64,000 bases of DNA from Erythroxylum novogranatense (lineage: Eukaryota; Streptophyta; Magnoliopsida; Malpighiales; Erythroxylaceae), in the NCBI GenBank assembly GCA_029891385.1, contig CM057234.1:23174350-23238349 (forward strand), written 5' to 3'. The notes under the pieces were generated by a model. The model saw nothing but the letters and a program-made list of their open reading frames with translations. It had not been told where the DNA came from and made no database searches. The translations under genes were made by a program, and so were the position numbers. Of this stretch, positions 36,511-49,505 are shown in pieces; position 1 is the stretch's first letter, and each line of letters starts with the position of its first letter.

Positions 36511-39177
36511 TGTTGGCCCTCAAATTTTTCTTGTTAAATAAAGCATAATTTAAATAAATTATGAGGTTTGATGGATAAAGTTTTGGAGTTACTTGTTATG
36601 TAAATGTTAGTAGAATTTATTATATGGTTTGGTTGTATTAAAAGTGGTAGGAATGCATAAGGGCAAATTGGGCATGACACTTAAGGCTATAAGATATAAG
36701 GCTTTTATTGAAGGGCAAAATGGACTTTTTATAATACTAAAGAGTATAAAAAGAAGAAGTTATTGTGTTTTGTTTGAAAAAGAAGAAGTTATTGTGTTTT
36801 GCTTGAAGAGGGAAGAAGAAGTCGTGGAAGAAGAAGAGAAGAAGAGGAAAACTAGGGTTTTTGGAGATCTTGAAGAATTTGACGAATCTTGGACCTAAAC
36901 AAGTAAGTATAAGCATCATTCCTCTTGATTAGATGAATGAAACATGTTTTGATGTTAGTTAAGAGAAGATTATATGTGAGAAGTTGTAGAATGGGTAAAA
37001 GCATATGTTTGGTTCTAGGGTTAATGATTATGTTGTGTTTGTGAATGATTTTGGGTTGGAATGAGTTTAGAAATGAAGTAGGAATGATGATTTAGGATTA
37101 AGATGAGTTATTTGTGAAATATGGGAGGTATATATATGAAGAATGTCGAAAAATCAGGTTTTGGGAGATTTTTGGTCACACACGTCATGGTGCGCGCAGG
37201 CATCCATGTTGCGGAGCGCGCAGGCGCCCACGTCGCGGCGTGCACGAGCTTCCTCGCCGTGGCGAGCTTCTGGGTTTCGTAGCGGTGAGCTCAACCTTTG
37301 CCACAGCGAGCTCAACTTTCCTGCACAAACATGTTTTTGTATTTTAGCCATAACTTTTGATGTAGATGTCCAAATGAGGTGATTTTTGATTTGTTGTAAA
37401 GTAGAGACAAAGATCTACAAGTTTTATGAAGAAAGGAAGTTTTGAATCAGTCTTTAAAGATCTCAAAATGTGGATGGAAGTTGAGTATAGATTCTTGTTT
37501 CAACATAAGGATAGTCCCAACATGTTTGGAGTATAACTTTCGGATTTCTGAAACAAATTGAATGATTTTGTAGTCATTAGAAACTTAAGACAATGGGGAA
37601 CATTTTTCTAGAAGAGAATATTATAGATTTTGTCATTTACTTGATCATAGTGATCATGGAAAATTGACCCGACTGTTTGGACTTTTGAAAGAGTTTGAGT
37701 TTTTAGAATTTATCTTAGTGGATATGCAATATTTGGGTCCTCAAATTGTATTCCTATTGAATGGGAATTTTGCATTTGATAAAGGGAATCAAGGAAGACA
37801 AGAGGATCAAGAGGAGAGGCATCTTTTAAGCATGTATCCAAACAAGGAATTCAAGTGGGTTTCATGTTTAGAATTTAGAAATGAGCCAATAATGTTTTTT
37901 TCCAAATCAATAATGATTTCAATTATTTCGTAAATGTTGTTTTTGTTTCTTTTGAATGATTTGCAAAATTGCTACATGTTTCAGTATATGAACTTTGTTG
38001 ATGAATTTCAAAATAAAGATGAGAATGCATTGAAACATTTTATGTTATGCCTTGAAAAATTCATGGCATTTTGTATATTCGGAAAAGAAGAAAGAGCATG
38101 AAAAGTATAAAAGCATTTGATAAAATGATTTGAGCATGAAATGAATATGTGCTTATTTGGGCAAGAGAGGAACGTTTCGTTAGTCAAGTGCACGTCGACA
38201 TATAGCCTTCTTCTGGCTGCCCGCTTGACGCCACTAGATCCTAAGAAATCGGACTCGTTTTGTTCATGATATAAGCTTCGGTTTATCCATTTTGTTCCAC
38301 GGAACTCTCGAGCCATTTATTTGTGCATTGCATCTTTGAATAGTCAAGTATTTTGCATAAATTGAGTGTTTTGTTTGATGGTTAAATGGATATGCTATGT
38401 TGATGTGATGACATTTTAATTATGAGTTTTGAGTTCAAATTTCGAATTTGACTAAGAATTTGGGAACAAAGTATTTTATGAATTCATTATGATTTTTATA
38501 TGACAAATGAATACTTCAATGTTTTTGCTTATTCTTCGTTATAAACTTGTTACCCACGAGCTTTAAGCTCACCCCCCTTCCGTCCCCACCTTCAGGTTTT
38601 GAGCAAGAGATGGAGTGAAAGAGAGTCAAGGTATCATTCCCAATTTGCTTATGTTGTAACTTGAGTTATTTATGTAAAATACAAGGATTTGTCACTTTTC
38701 AAGGATTTCTAGTTCATGTAACTTTTGTCTTTTGAGATTTTGGATTATTGTTATAATTGTGGTTTGGAATGCCTTTAGAGCTTGAAAAACTCTATTCTAT
38801 TGATGTTAAGAAATAATGAATTATGTATAGATGATGTTGAGTAGAAGTATGCATTTGAGTATATGGATCAGGTTGAGTGGAACTTTGGTATACTTGAGGA
38901 AGTTATTGATTTGATATGAATATTTTGATTGTGAATTGTTGTTACATACATATATATATAATTGAGATGTGTTATGGAAAAAGGAACATAGAAATGGTAT
39001 GAGACTTTAATCTTCACAATTTCTTTAGATTACGCCAACGTTTATGGTTCAATGGTTGGACTCCGAAAACGGGGCTCATCATATTTGGTATCAGAGCAAG
39101 AAAAGATTACAAGGAACCACGCTTAAGTATGATGATATTTTGTTTCCGAGGTTGGGTTCCAGAAACGGGACTCAGCA
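36511..39177 (+). mobile_element. 3' LTR of element G
   Basis: 2667 bp from TGTTGGCCCTC to GACTCAGCA, followed by the ataat duplication. It is the uninterrupted counterpart of 21749-33070 and was used to delimit the hAT and microsatellite insertions there. Near its end it contains CCGAAAACGGGGCTCATCA followed by TTTGGTATCAGAGC (about 39062-39096), which looks like an earlier LTR end plus PBS now lying inside the LTR. Confidence 0.9.
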
Positions 39178-39613
39178 ATAATTGCCCCTACTTGTAATGA
39201 TTCTGAAATTTCAACACCCAAGTCTTTAAGTTTTGAAACAATCACTTGAAAATTGTGAATTTGATCTATAAAAGAGGAACCATTAATAAATTTAAACTGA
39301 AAATATCTTTTAATAAGAAACTTATTTGTGCCTTGCTTTTTCGATGAATATTCACATTCAACCAATGCCCAAATCTCCTTTGGATTCCTCACGGTGTTAA
39401 AGAGATCATAAAGGTTGTCTGCGAGGGTGTTGAGAATGTGACACATATAAAGCAATTCATCTTCTTAGCACTTATCTCGTTCGTCCTTCCTTGTATCTAC
39501 TTCACTCTCCTTTGGAAGAGGAATTGCAGGGAGAGTGGGATCAAGTACATATGCAATTTTCAAAGTGGTGAGGAAGAACATCATCTTATCCTTCCAACAA
39601 TTGAAGTTGCTAT
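39178..39613 (-). pseudogene. Copia A: gag middle segment
   Basis: Minus-strand frames give the copia Gag core: NFNCWKDKMMFFLTTLKIAYVLDP (about 39610-39540), then after a stop LLYMCHILNTLADNLYDLF, RNPKEIWALVECEYSSKK, FKFINGSSFIDQIHNFQ and LQVGAII. The last continues directly as the IAKLPSSW at 21748 once element G is removed. On the right it is cut by copia B inside the codons after the conserved DGT. One in-frame stop (near 39467) is visible. It belongs to the same element as 49426-49473 and 20318-21748. Confidence 0.85.
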
Positions 39614-41547
39614 TGTAGGAAAATCCCGGTGTGTACATCACATGCACACGGTGCGGAAAACAAAAATTTTTGTTCCCGGACCTTCCCGAAAGTCAGGATC
39701 CATGTGTCTATATAACAAACTCAAACCATAACGGCCAAAGGAGACCGTCTCTAACGGTATCCACGCAGAGATTGGAGAACCTAACCGGGACAAACCCTTT
39801 GACCCGGGAAAAGCTAGAACAAGGGAGAGAGTGCTAGCTCTTACCTTGTTCTTGGAGAACTTGGAAGAAACAATGAAGAAGGAGAAGCTTGGTGAAGATG
39901 AAGGAGAGTGATGATCGATGATGAAGAGAAGAGATCAAAGCTTTGAAACCCTTTCAAAAACCCACGATTCTATACTCTTTCATTTCTCCATGTGCCTTTC
40001 TCAAAGATGAAGAAGAGATGTTCATCGTATATTTAAGAAGGAAGCATGAAAAACCCTTTTTCAATTAACCCTTTCTCAATCAACGACCATCAACTCTTTT
40101 TCCTTATCTTCCATTTGTCTTTAACATAATTAAAGAAATTAAATGCTAATGGTGTCGTGTGTTCCACGTTAGCCACTTTATATATATATATATATATAAA
40201 AAGTTAAAAAGATAAGGCTCTCCTTTGGCTTCCACGTTGATCTCATATTATATATATATATATATATATATAGATATATGTATATAAATGCTGAAGTAGT
40301 CCAGTCACACTAGGGTCGGTCCCACCGGCCTACCGGGTCCCGGTATGGAAAAACCACCGAAGACCTGTTTCAGCAATATCGATGTCGCGATCTCATCGGA
40401 ACATATCTCGATCTCATCGGGATCTATTTAATTCCATTGCTCTCCATATATTGGATCTCTGTCCAAAACTATTTTACGAATTCTCCGAATCACTCTTATG
40501 CGTGTGACCCATTAGGTTCCCAGTTATGTTGGCCACTTAGATTAACACTTAATCTGAGCAAGTCATGAGCGGTATCTAGCAACACATCATGACCCCTAAT
40601 TGACCGGAAAGTAATTGGTTTGACGAATGAACCTATATTCATCATGAACCATATCACGAACCTTTCCATAGACAATTACTGTGCAATTCCTCCTTTCACC
40701 ATGCTATACCCCACTTGGTTATGACTATGGGCAAAGTGTCAACTCTTACTAGACTGACTACGTCAAATCTAGTCCAAGTGATATCAGTTCTTGTCCTGGG
40801 ACTCATTACTTTATATGTCAATGAAGACACTCTTCATGACATACTTACTCCGGCCAGAGATTTCCAAGTAATGACCCTGACAAGAGGCCATGGGTATCAT
40901 CTTCTGCTATCACAGAAGTGATGAATCCTTTATTGGCTACTCAATTACCTTCGAATACCTCAAGTTGTACCCAATCACCACCCTATGAGCGACCTCTGTA
41001 AGGCAACAAGGAATGGAGTCAAAGCACAGAATCAGTATCCAAGATATCCTTGAGTACCTCAAGTCTAAGGATATTTGCACCATTGCTATGATGAGATTAT
41101 CACTGACATTAGAATAGGATATCCATGTGATGATATCATAGCAGGTCATCCAATGTACTTACTACCTCTAGTAAGCATTCACATCTCTACCCTAAACATC
41201 TCATATTTACGCTTCGAGATCCACCGCTGATCAAATCAAGGAGCTTGAGATGTCTAGTCTTCCGGACACAGATGTCCATTTTCAAGAATCCTATGACTAG
41301 GATAATTTAGATATCTTGACATAATTGCACATGATAGGAATCTCAGTAGTATGATCACATCATAATTTCCTTCATGCTATGTCATATATCATGGACTTCA
41401 TTAATTTTCCTATAGATCAATATCCATTCATAAATAATGAACAGCAAAGTAATGAAATATGCCTTTCTTTATTTATTCATAAAGTCCATACATAACTTTG
41501 TACAAAAAATGCGCTAAAAGCGATTGCCTTTAGGCACTACTCTAACA
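39614..41547 (-). mobile_element. Copia B 3' LTR
   Basis: 1934 bp; plus-strand TGTAGGAAAATCC to CTACTCTAACA. It is about 100 bp longer than the 5' LTR, chiefly because it keeps two TA tracts with about 50 bp between them (40179-40275) where the 5' LTR has a single tract at about 48155. Otherwise the two are very similar, which points to fairly recent insertion. Confidence 0.95.
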
Positions 41548-41562
41548 ATCTCCCACTTGACC
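41548..41562 (-). other. Polypurine tract of copia B
   Basis: Reading the minus strand, GGTCAAGTGGGAGAT directly precedes the LTR start TGTTAGAG. This is the position and composition of a copia plus-strand primer. Confidence 0.85.
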
Positions 41563-41567
41563 TAAAG

Positions 41568-44500
41568 TCAATCGCCTTGATATCTAATACTATAAAGTAG
41601 TACATGAGAATCAAAACTCTTTTGTGATAATGGCTTTGTCAACGGATCAGCAATATTTTGCTCGGTGAGAATTCTCTCTATCTGGACATCACCTCGTCTA
41701 ATGATCTCCCTAATCAGATGATATCTACGTAGTACGTGTTTGGATCGTTGATGAGACCTTGATTCCTTCGCCTGCACAATAGCCCCATTGTTGTCACAAT
41801 ACAACTGTATGGGCCCATCACAGCTAGGAACCATACCAAGTTCAGTAATGAACTTCTTGATCCAAACTGCTTCCTTTGCTTCGTCTGAAGCAGCAATGTA
41901 CTCTGCCTCAGTTGTTGAATCAACAGTCGTCTCTTGTTTGGAACTCTTCCAACTGACCGCCCATTGCTTCGGTGTGAATATGTAACCTGATTGGGATTTG
42001 GAATCATCCTTATCGATTGAAAATGGCATCAGATACCCGCTCACCGGAGATTTCCATCTCTATATACCAAGAAAACATCCTTAGTCCTTCGCAAGTACTT
42101 GAGGATATTCTTGATACCACCCAAATGACCCTCACCAGATCCGATTGGTATCCTTTCGTAACACTTAGAGCATATGATACATCGGGTCTCGTACATAGCA
42201 TAGCATACATGATAGATCCTACTGCAGATGCATACGGGATCATATTCATGCTCATCCTCTCATCTTGTGTCTTAGGACACATAGATTTCAAGAGTGTTAT
42301 CCCATGAGTGATGGGAAGGTACCCTCTCTTGGATTGTTCCATGCTAAACCTCTTTAGCATCTTGTCTATGTACGTTGATTGTGAAAGACCAAGTAATCTT
42401 TTTGATCTATCTCTATAGATCCTTATCCTAAGGATATAGGTTGCTTCACCAAGGTCTTTCATGGAAAATTGTTTGGACAACCAAATTTTCACAGATTGTA
42501 GCATAGAGACATCGTTTCCCAGTAATAATATGTCATCTACATATAGCACAAGGAATACGATTGCAGTCCCACTAACCTTCTTATACACACAGTGTTCATC
42601 CGGATTTTGTGAGAAACCAAACTCTTTGATTACCTCATCAAAACAGATATTCCAACTCCTAGATGCTTGTTTCAATCCATAGATGGATTTTTGAAGCTTG
42701 CATACCTTTTCGCCATCATAGGAGGTGAAGCCCTCAAGTTGTTTCATATACACATCCTCAGCTAGATTTCCATTTAGGAAAGCTATCTTCACATCCATTT
42801 GCCATATCTCATAATCATAATGAGTGGCAATGGATAGGAGTATCCTAATGGATTTAAGCATTGCATCGGATCAAGGTCTCGTCGTAGTCAACTCCTTGTC
42901 TTTGACGAAAACCTTTAGCCACAAGCCTTGCTTTATAGGTAATTACATTACCATCCATGTCGGTTTTCTATTTGAAAACCCATTTACACCCTATGGGTTT
43001 TATTCCTTCGGGTGCCTTAACCAAAGTCCATACTTGGTTTTCATACATGGAATCCATTTCAGCCTTCATGGCATGAAGCCATTTCTCAGACTCTGAACTC
43101 TTCAGAACCTCTTCATAGGTGGTAGGCTCATTATCTTCTATGAGCAATACGTCATTCTGTTCATTCACGAGAAATCCATATCTCTTGGGAACAGAGCGTA
43201 TCCTACGTGACCTACGAATTTCGTGTGTTGTAGAAGGTTGAACTGTTACTTCATCTGTATGAGTCACAGTTTCAGGTTCAAGCAGTTGATCTGCGTCTGT
43301 TCGAGCATCTTGAACTTCTTCAAGTTCTATTTTGCTCCCACTGTCTTCTTGTAAAAGAAACTATTTCTCTAAAAGGACAGCATGCTTTAAAACAAACACC
43401 TTTTGTTCCTCAACAAGGTAGAATTGATATCCCATTGTTTCTTTAGGATATCCTACGAACAAACACTTATCAGACTTTGCATCAAGTTTATCTGACTGTG
43501 TCCGCTTCACATAAGCAGGACAACCCCAAACTTTCAAATGAGTAAGATAGGGTCTTTTGTTAGTCCACATCTCATATGGAGTAACATCAACTGTCTTTGA
43601 TGGAACTCTGTTTAGCAAGTAAACAGCTGTCTCGAGTGCATACCTCCAAAAGGATTTTGGTAACTTTGCAAAGCCCATCATTGATCGTACCATGTCTAAC
43701 AAGGTTCGATTTCTCCTTCTCGCCACACCATTATCTTTGTGGTGTGTAAGGAGGAGTCCATTGAGATAAAATCCTATTATCTCTGAGATAATCCAAAAAC
43801 TGTTGGTCTAAGGATTCCCCACCACGATCGGATCGTAATGTTTTGATACTTTTCCCAAGTTGGTTTTCTACTTCATTTCTGAATTGTTTGAACTTTTCAA
43901 ATGCTTCAGATTTGTATCTCATTAGATACAGGTACCCATATCGAGAATAATCATCGATAAAGGTAATGAAGTAAAGACAACCACTTCTAGCATGAATGGA
44001 CATCGGACCACATACATCTGAATGTATTAGGTCTAATACTCCAGTCGCATGTTCACCCTTTCCCTTAAAGGGTAACTTAGTCATCTTGCCTAATAAACAA
44101 GATTCACATGTGTCATATGATTCATAATCAAATGACCCTAAACTTCCACTCTTATGGAGCTTAGCTATGTGTCTCTCATTTATGTGGCCAAGGCGACAAT
44201 GCCATAAATAAGTTGATTTTAAATTATCTCGTTTAGGTCTTTTCGTGTCATTGACATTCATAATTGGATGTGACATATCTAATATGTAAATTCCATTGCA
44301 TAATGTACCAGTACCATAAAGCATTCCATTCAAACTAATAGAACAACCATTGTTACTAAAAGTCAAATAGAAACCAGCTCTATTTAAACAAGAAACAGAC
44401 AATATGTTCTTTGTTAAAACAGGTACAAAATAACATTCATCTAATTTAATTATAAGCCAACTGGGGAGTGACAAAAAATAAGTACCTACGACTAATGCAG

Positions 44501-45494
44501 CAACTCTTGCTCCATTTCCTACACGTAGGTCTAGTTCTCCCTTTATGAGCTGTCTACTGTCCCTGAGGCCCTACATATCATTGCATATGTGTGAGCCACA
44601 ACCGGTATCTAATACCTATATGTTATGGTCAGAAACAGTATTAACCTCAATGACAAACATACCTGAAGAAGTCGAGGCATCTGATGCCTTCTTCTGCTTC
44701 AATTCTTCCAGATAGACTTTACAGTTTCGATTCTAGTGGCCAATCTTGCCACAATGGAAGCAAGTTCCTTTTGGTGCAGTTTCTTTGATTTTCTTTTTGG
44801 CTGCACTTCCTTTTGGTTTCTTAGACCTTTTCTTCTTCAGTTTCTTTTTCTTCGAACCAGAAGAAGTAGAGTCCACCACGAGCACTGACTTGCTATCCTT
44901 CTTGATAGCTTGCTCTACTGTCTTGAGCAGATTGATCAACTCAGGGATTGTCGTGGATATTTGGTTCATCCGATAGTTTAACACAAACTGTGAATAACTA
45001 TCAGACAATCCAACCAAAATTAAGTCAACACTTAATTCATAATCCATAACAAAATCTAAGACGGCCAACCTCTCAATATACCCATTCATCTTTAGTGCAT
45101 ACTGCACTGCAGATGAACCTGGAGTCATTTTAGTAGTGAAGAGTAGCCTCGAGGTCTCGAACCTTTCAGACCGAGCTTGCTCATCTAAAAGCTCTCTAAG
45201 ATGAAACACTATGGTATGAGCATCTATAGACTCATGCTACTTCTGCAGCTTTGGTGACATAGATGCGAGCATAATACAAGTAACCATGTCACTGTCTTTG
45301 AGATGCTTACGATAAACTTTCTGATCCTCATCAGAAGCATCAACAGCAGGTGGATCAGGAAGTGGAACATCTAGGACATAGCCCAGTTCCTCAGATCTGA
45401 GAACAATTCTCAGATTTCTCAGCCAATCGAGAAAATTTGGTCCAGTTAATTTATTAGAATCCATGAGTGAGCGCAAATTCACACTAGAAGTCAT
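41568..45494 (-). pseudogene. Copia B gag-pol, disrupted
   Basis: About 1300 codons in the usual copia order. Gag starts at the ATG at 45494 (MTSSVNLRSLMDSNKLTG) and has a zinc knuckle CFHCGKIGH...NRNC (near 44740). Protease is VLDTGCGSHIC (near 44600). Integrase has the H-C region (LWHCRLGHINERH, CESCLLGK), the DDE core (SDVCGPM, FIDDYSRYGY, LRSDRGGE) and the VPSKTVDVTPYEMW tail. Reverse transcriptase has QMDVKIAFLNG and the catalytic LYVDDILLL. RNase H has DSTTEAEYIAASDEAKE and LYCDNNGAI. Defects are in-frame TAGs at about 45237, 44733, 44608, 44571 and 43361, frameshifts near 43731 (integrase), 42870 and 42030. The element is probably mobilised in trans, if at all. Confidence 0.93.
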
Positions 45495-47575
45495 CTTCAA
45501 TCAACCTAAAAGAAAGAGAGAATGAATGTTAGAATAGAATTAAATGCATGATCATAAGGACTTACATGACATGCATATGGCTCCCACTAGTTTCAAAGAA
45601 TCCATAACCCTCATTACGAATCCAAGAAACATTATGACAAAATGTCCTAGTGGGTCGATATCTGACATTGCTAAGAATGACCTTAGGTTTACCCAACAAG
45701 CCACCTTAGGTCAATCGGTAGGTATCGGTCATACCAATTGCATCATAGATATCCGACAATACTAAAATGACCTTGGGTTTACCCAACAAGCCACCTTAGA
45801 TCAATCGGCAGGTATCGATCATACCAGTTACATCACAGGTGCAATTATCGACTAGTGCTATCAACTCGTGATGTATTCACACACATTGGGTTATCAACTC
45901 TTGATGCGCGTACATATAATGTACACTACCTAATTTTGCCTCTGTCTACGTTGACCTTGAGTTTACTCAACAAATCAACGCTTCTAGTAAAAACTGACCC
46001 ATTAATCCGAAAATCTTATTTCTATGGTTCTAACATATCCGTATAGAGTGAGCTTGGGTTTACCCAACAACCCAAACTCTATAAGAACTCTGGTTCTCCC
46101 CATATTAATGGAAGGCGTTAGTTTTCATATTATGTGTGAGGGATTTCAACTTTCTTCACTCTTCTTCTTCTCCAAGTTGTAGGATTATAGTCACCATGAC
46201 TATATGGAATGATTTAGGGAATCAATCACATTGAATTTATACCTATAATCATCCATCATCCCACCTGAGCATGTATAAGTCGACTTATGCATGTGTAAGT
46301 CGACTTATGTTACTGTGCATGTATAAGTCGACTCGTCAGAACATGCAAGTCGACTTATGCTACTGTGCACATGCAAGTCGACTTACCTGAGAAAACAAGT
46401 CGACTAGTGCATGTGTAAGTCGACTTGTTTGAACATACAAGTCGACTTATGGATGTGTAAGTCGACTTATATGTATAGAATTGCTCTTTAATCGGATAAT
46501 TTCTCAATCAGTGCAGTTCAAATTCACAATACCAAGTGAAATATACTCTACTATGATGTACCAATGAAACACTTTCATTGTATCATGCTTACCATGTATA
46601 AGATACATGAAAAACTTGAAATTGATGACTACACTACTATTCACTTAGATTTCCAAATAATTTTGCGAATATCAAACTATCACCCTAAGTATTTCCAGGT
46701 AGTCTACACTTTATCAAGACTACTTCGGCACTGGTCACAAAATTTGTGACGGCCAAAACAATCAAGACAACGAAATATACTAACGAGACGCTAATGAGAC
46801 ACATTTGACATCCGAAAATTTTTGGAAACCCAATTTCAAGAAAATAATTTTGGCAAGCATACAACATCAATGTAACACATTTTTAATCACATTAAAAATG
46901 ATCCAAGGCATTGGAACTGAAAAATACACAATCATTCATTCCAAACAAAACAGCTCCAGCAACTTTCTCAAAACTGCCAAGCTTAGTCTTTTGCTTGAAA
47001 AACTCATTGAAACAATTTCAATAAATTCTGAGAAAATTAAAAAGGTTACAACATGTTCACAACATGCTCCATGAATTTTTTCAGGATTTTTTTCCAACAA
47101 AAACTCATCCAACCTCAGAAACAAAGCCAATGTAGAATCTGTGTTCCTCAACACAGTTATTCCCAACAGCACACAATAAATTCTCAAATAAATAGCAAAT
47201 CACCTCAAAAACATTTTTCCATCCTCATAGACATTCATAAACATCTTAGAGACATGTCGGTGAAAGAAAATCCGAAAAAAAAATTTCTAAAATTTATTCT
47301 CGAATTTATAAGCATGCCTGTTCAAGGAATGTGCACAAACACAGCAACCAGAACATTAGGGAATAAATTAGCAAAACCATATCAAATCACATTGATAAAT
47401 TCTGGTCTTCCACAGACATATTCAAAAACATCTTATGAGTATATCTGAGCAAGAAAATTTCGAAAACTATATTTCTATACTGAATTCGAAATTAACACAG
47501 TTAACATGCATCATCGTCACAAGCAATAGGCAGCTTCGACCTTGTTATGATTTCTTCGTTATATACGACACAAGT
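45495..47575 (-). other. Copia B untranslated leader
   Basis: About 2.1 kb between PBS and gag ATG, unusually long for a copia leader. It holds four copies of a TTGGGTAAACCCAA-type inverted repeat (near 45685, 45775, 45965, 46050), a duplicated block of about 95 bp (45645-45835) and the GTCGAC palindrome array (46270-46472). The open frames on the plus strand here (for example 46805-47448) have no counterpart in coding sequence and are not conserved as proteins in copia C. Confidence 0.75.
46270..46472. repeat. Nine-copy array of AAGTCGACTT palindromes
   Basis: GTCGAC occurs at 46279, 46299, 46327, 46349, 46377, 46399, 46419, 46441 and 46461, usually within ATAAGTCGACTTAT or CAAGTCGACTTA. 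Spacings are 20, 28, 22, 28, 22, 20, 22 and 20 bp. Linkers contain 'gcatgtg', 'actgtgc' or 'gaacat'. The equivalent stretch of copia C (about 61100-61160) retains only scattered similarity such as 'catcgactcac'. Confidence 0.97.
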
Positions 47576-47588
47576 GGCTCTGATACCA
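47576..47588 (-). other. Copia B primer-binding site
   Basis: The minus strand reads TGGTATCAGAGCC one base inside the 5' LTR end, complementary to the 3' end of initiator tRNA-Met. Confidence 0.93.
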
Positions 47589-47589
47589 C

Positions 47590-49425
47590 TGTAGGAAAAT
47601 CCCGGTGTGTACATCACATGCACACAATGCGGAAAACAAAAATTTTTATTCCGGGACCTTCCCGAAAGCCAGGATCCATGTGTCTATATAACAAACTCAA
47701 ACCATAACGGCCAAAAGAGACCGTCTCTAACGGTATCCACGCAGAGATCGGAGAACCTCACGGAGACAAACCCTTTGACCCGAAAATAGCTAGAATAAGG
47801 GAGAGAGTGCTAGCTCTTACCTTGTTCTTGGAGAACTTGGAAGAAACAATGAAGAAGGAGAAGCTTGGTGAAGATGAAGGAGAGTGATGATTGATGATGA
47901 AGAGAAGAGATCAAAGCTTTGAAACCCTTTCAAAAACCCACGATTCTCTACTCTTTCATTTCTCCATGTGCCTTTCTCAAAGATGAAGAAGAGATGATCA
48001 TCGTATATTTAAGAAGGAAGCATGAAAAACCCTTTTTCAATTAACCCTTTCTCAATCAACGACCATCAACTCTTTTCCCTTATCTTCCATTTGTCTTTAA
48101 CATAATTAAAGACATTAAATGCTAATGGTGTGGTGTGTTCCATGTTAGCCACTTTATATATATATATGTATATAAATGCTGAAGTGGTCCAGTCACACTG
48201 GGGTCGATCCTACCGGCCTACCGGGTCCCGGTATGGAAAAACTACCGAAGACCTGTTTCAGCAATATCGATGTCGCGATCTCATCGGGACATATCTCGAT
48301 CTCATCGGGATCCATTTAATTCCATTGCTCTCCATATATTGGATCTCTGTCCAAAACTATTTTACGAATTCTCCGAATCACTCTTATGCGTGTGACCCAT
48401 TAGGTTCCTAGTTATGTTGGCCACTTAGATTAACACTTAATCTGAGCAAGTTATGAGCGGTATCTAGCAACACATCATGACCCCCAATTGACCGGAAAGT
48501 AATTGGTTTGACGAATGAACCTATATTCATCATGAACCATATCACGAACCTTTCCATAGACAATTACTGTGCAATTCGTCCTTTCACCATGTTATAACCC
48601 ACTTGGTTATGACTATGGGCAAAGTGTCAACTCTTACTAGATCGACTACGCCAAATCTAGTCCAGTGATATCGATTCTTGTCACGGGACTCATTACTTTA
48701 TATGTCAATGAAGACACTCTTCATGACATATTAACTCCGGCGAGATTTCCAAGTAATGACCGACAAGAGGCTATGGGTATCATCTTCGCTATCACGAAGT
48801 GATGAATCCTTTATTGGCTACTTATTTACCTTGAATACCTCAAGTCGCACTCCAATCACCACCCTATAAGCGACCTTTGTAAAGCAATAAGGAATGGAGT
48901 TAAAGCACGTAATCAAGATTCAAGATATCCTCGAGTACCTCAAGTCTAAGGATATTTGCACCATTGCTATGATGAGATTATCTTGACATTAGAATAGGAC
49001 ATCCATGTGATGATCTCATAGCAGTCATCCAATGTACTTACTACCTCTAGTAAGCATTCACATCTCAACCCTAAACATCTCATATTTACAGTTTCGAGAT
49101 CCACCGCTGATCAAATCGAGGAGCTTGAGATGTCTTAGTCTTTCCGGACACCATGTCCATTTTCGTAATCCTATGACTAGGGATAATTTAGACATCGACA
49201 TAATTGCACATGATAGGAATCTCATGAGTATGATCACATCATAATTTCCTTCATGCTATGTCATATATCATGGACTTCATTAATTTGCTTATAGATCAAT
49301 ATCCATTCATAAATAATGAACAGCAAAGTAATGAAATATGTCTTTCTTTATTTATTCATAAAATCTGTACATAACTTTGTACAAAACGCGCTAAAGGCGA
49401 TTGCCTTTAGGGCACTACTCTAACA
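47590..49425 (-). mobile_element. Copia B 5' LTR
   Basis: 1836 bp; plus-strand TGTAGGAAAATCC to CTACTCTAACA, next to the PBS on the left and the gctat duplication on the right. It pairs with 39614-41547 and is closely related to the LTR of copia C (58143-60003, opposite orientation). Confidence 0.95.
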
Positions 49426-49473
49426 GCTATCGGTTCCATCAAGATGATCTAACTTCACACAGCCTTGGTTCAT
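49426..49473 (-). pseudogene. Copia A: gag start codon and first residues
   Basis: On the minus strand an ATG at 49473 opens MNQGCVKLDHLDGT, the N-terminal start of the copia Gag that continues as NFNCWKDK at 39613 once copia B is removed. This locates the 5' end of copia A and shows that the gag has been cut twice, about 430 bp apart, by independent insertions. Confidence 0.75.
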
Positions 49474-49505
49474 CACTTTGAGAGCAGATTCTTAAGAGGA
49501 CTCCA

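Larger units (their letters stand above)
39614..49425 (-). mobile_element. Copia element B, complete structure, TSD gctat
   Basis: The element is 9812 bp with exact 5-bp duplications gctat at 39609-39613 and 49426-49430. The 3' LTR is 39614-41547, the polypurine tract abuts it at 41548, gag-pol is 41568-45494, a leader of about 2.1 kb follows, the PBS is at 47576-47588 and the 5' LTR is 47590-49425. Termini are TGTTAGAGTAGTGCC and GATTTTCCTACA on its own strand. Its reading frame has several stops and frameshifts, so it is structurally complete but not autonomous. It interrupts the copia A gag. Confidence 0.95.

Noticed and set aside
46270..46472. GTCGAC array considered as a CRISPR-like or satellite array
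   Set aside because: Units are short palindromes with variable linkers of 10-18 bp in a eukaryotic retrotransposon leader; no spacer-repeat structure or cas genes.
46805..47448. Plus-strand frames of 89 and 131 codons opposite the copia B leader
   Set aside because: The homologous region of copia C (60120-60720) does not preserve them, so they are not conserved coding sequence.
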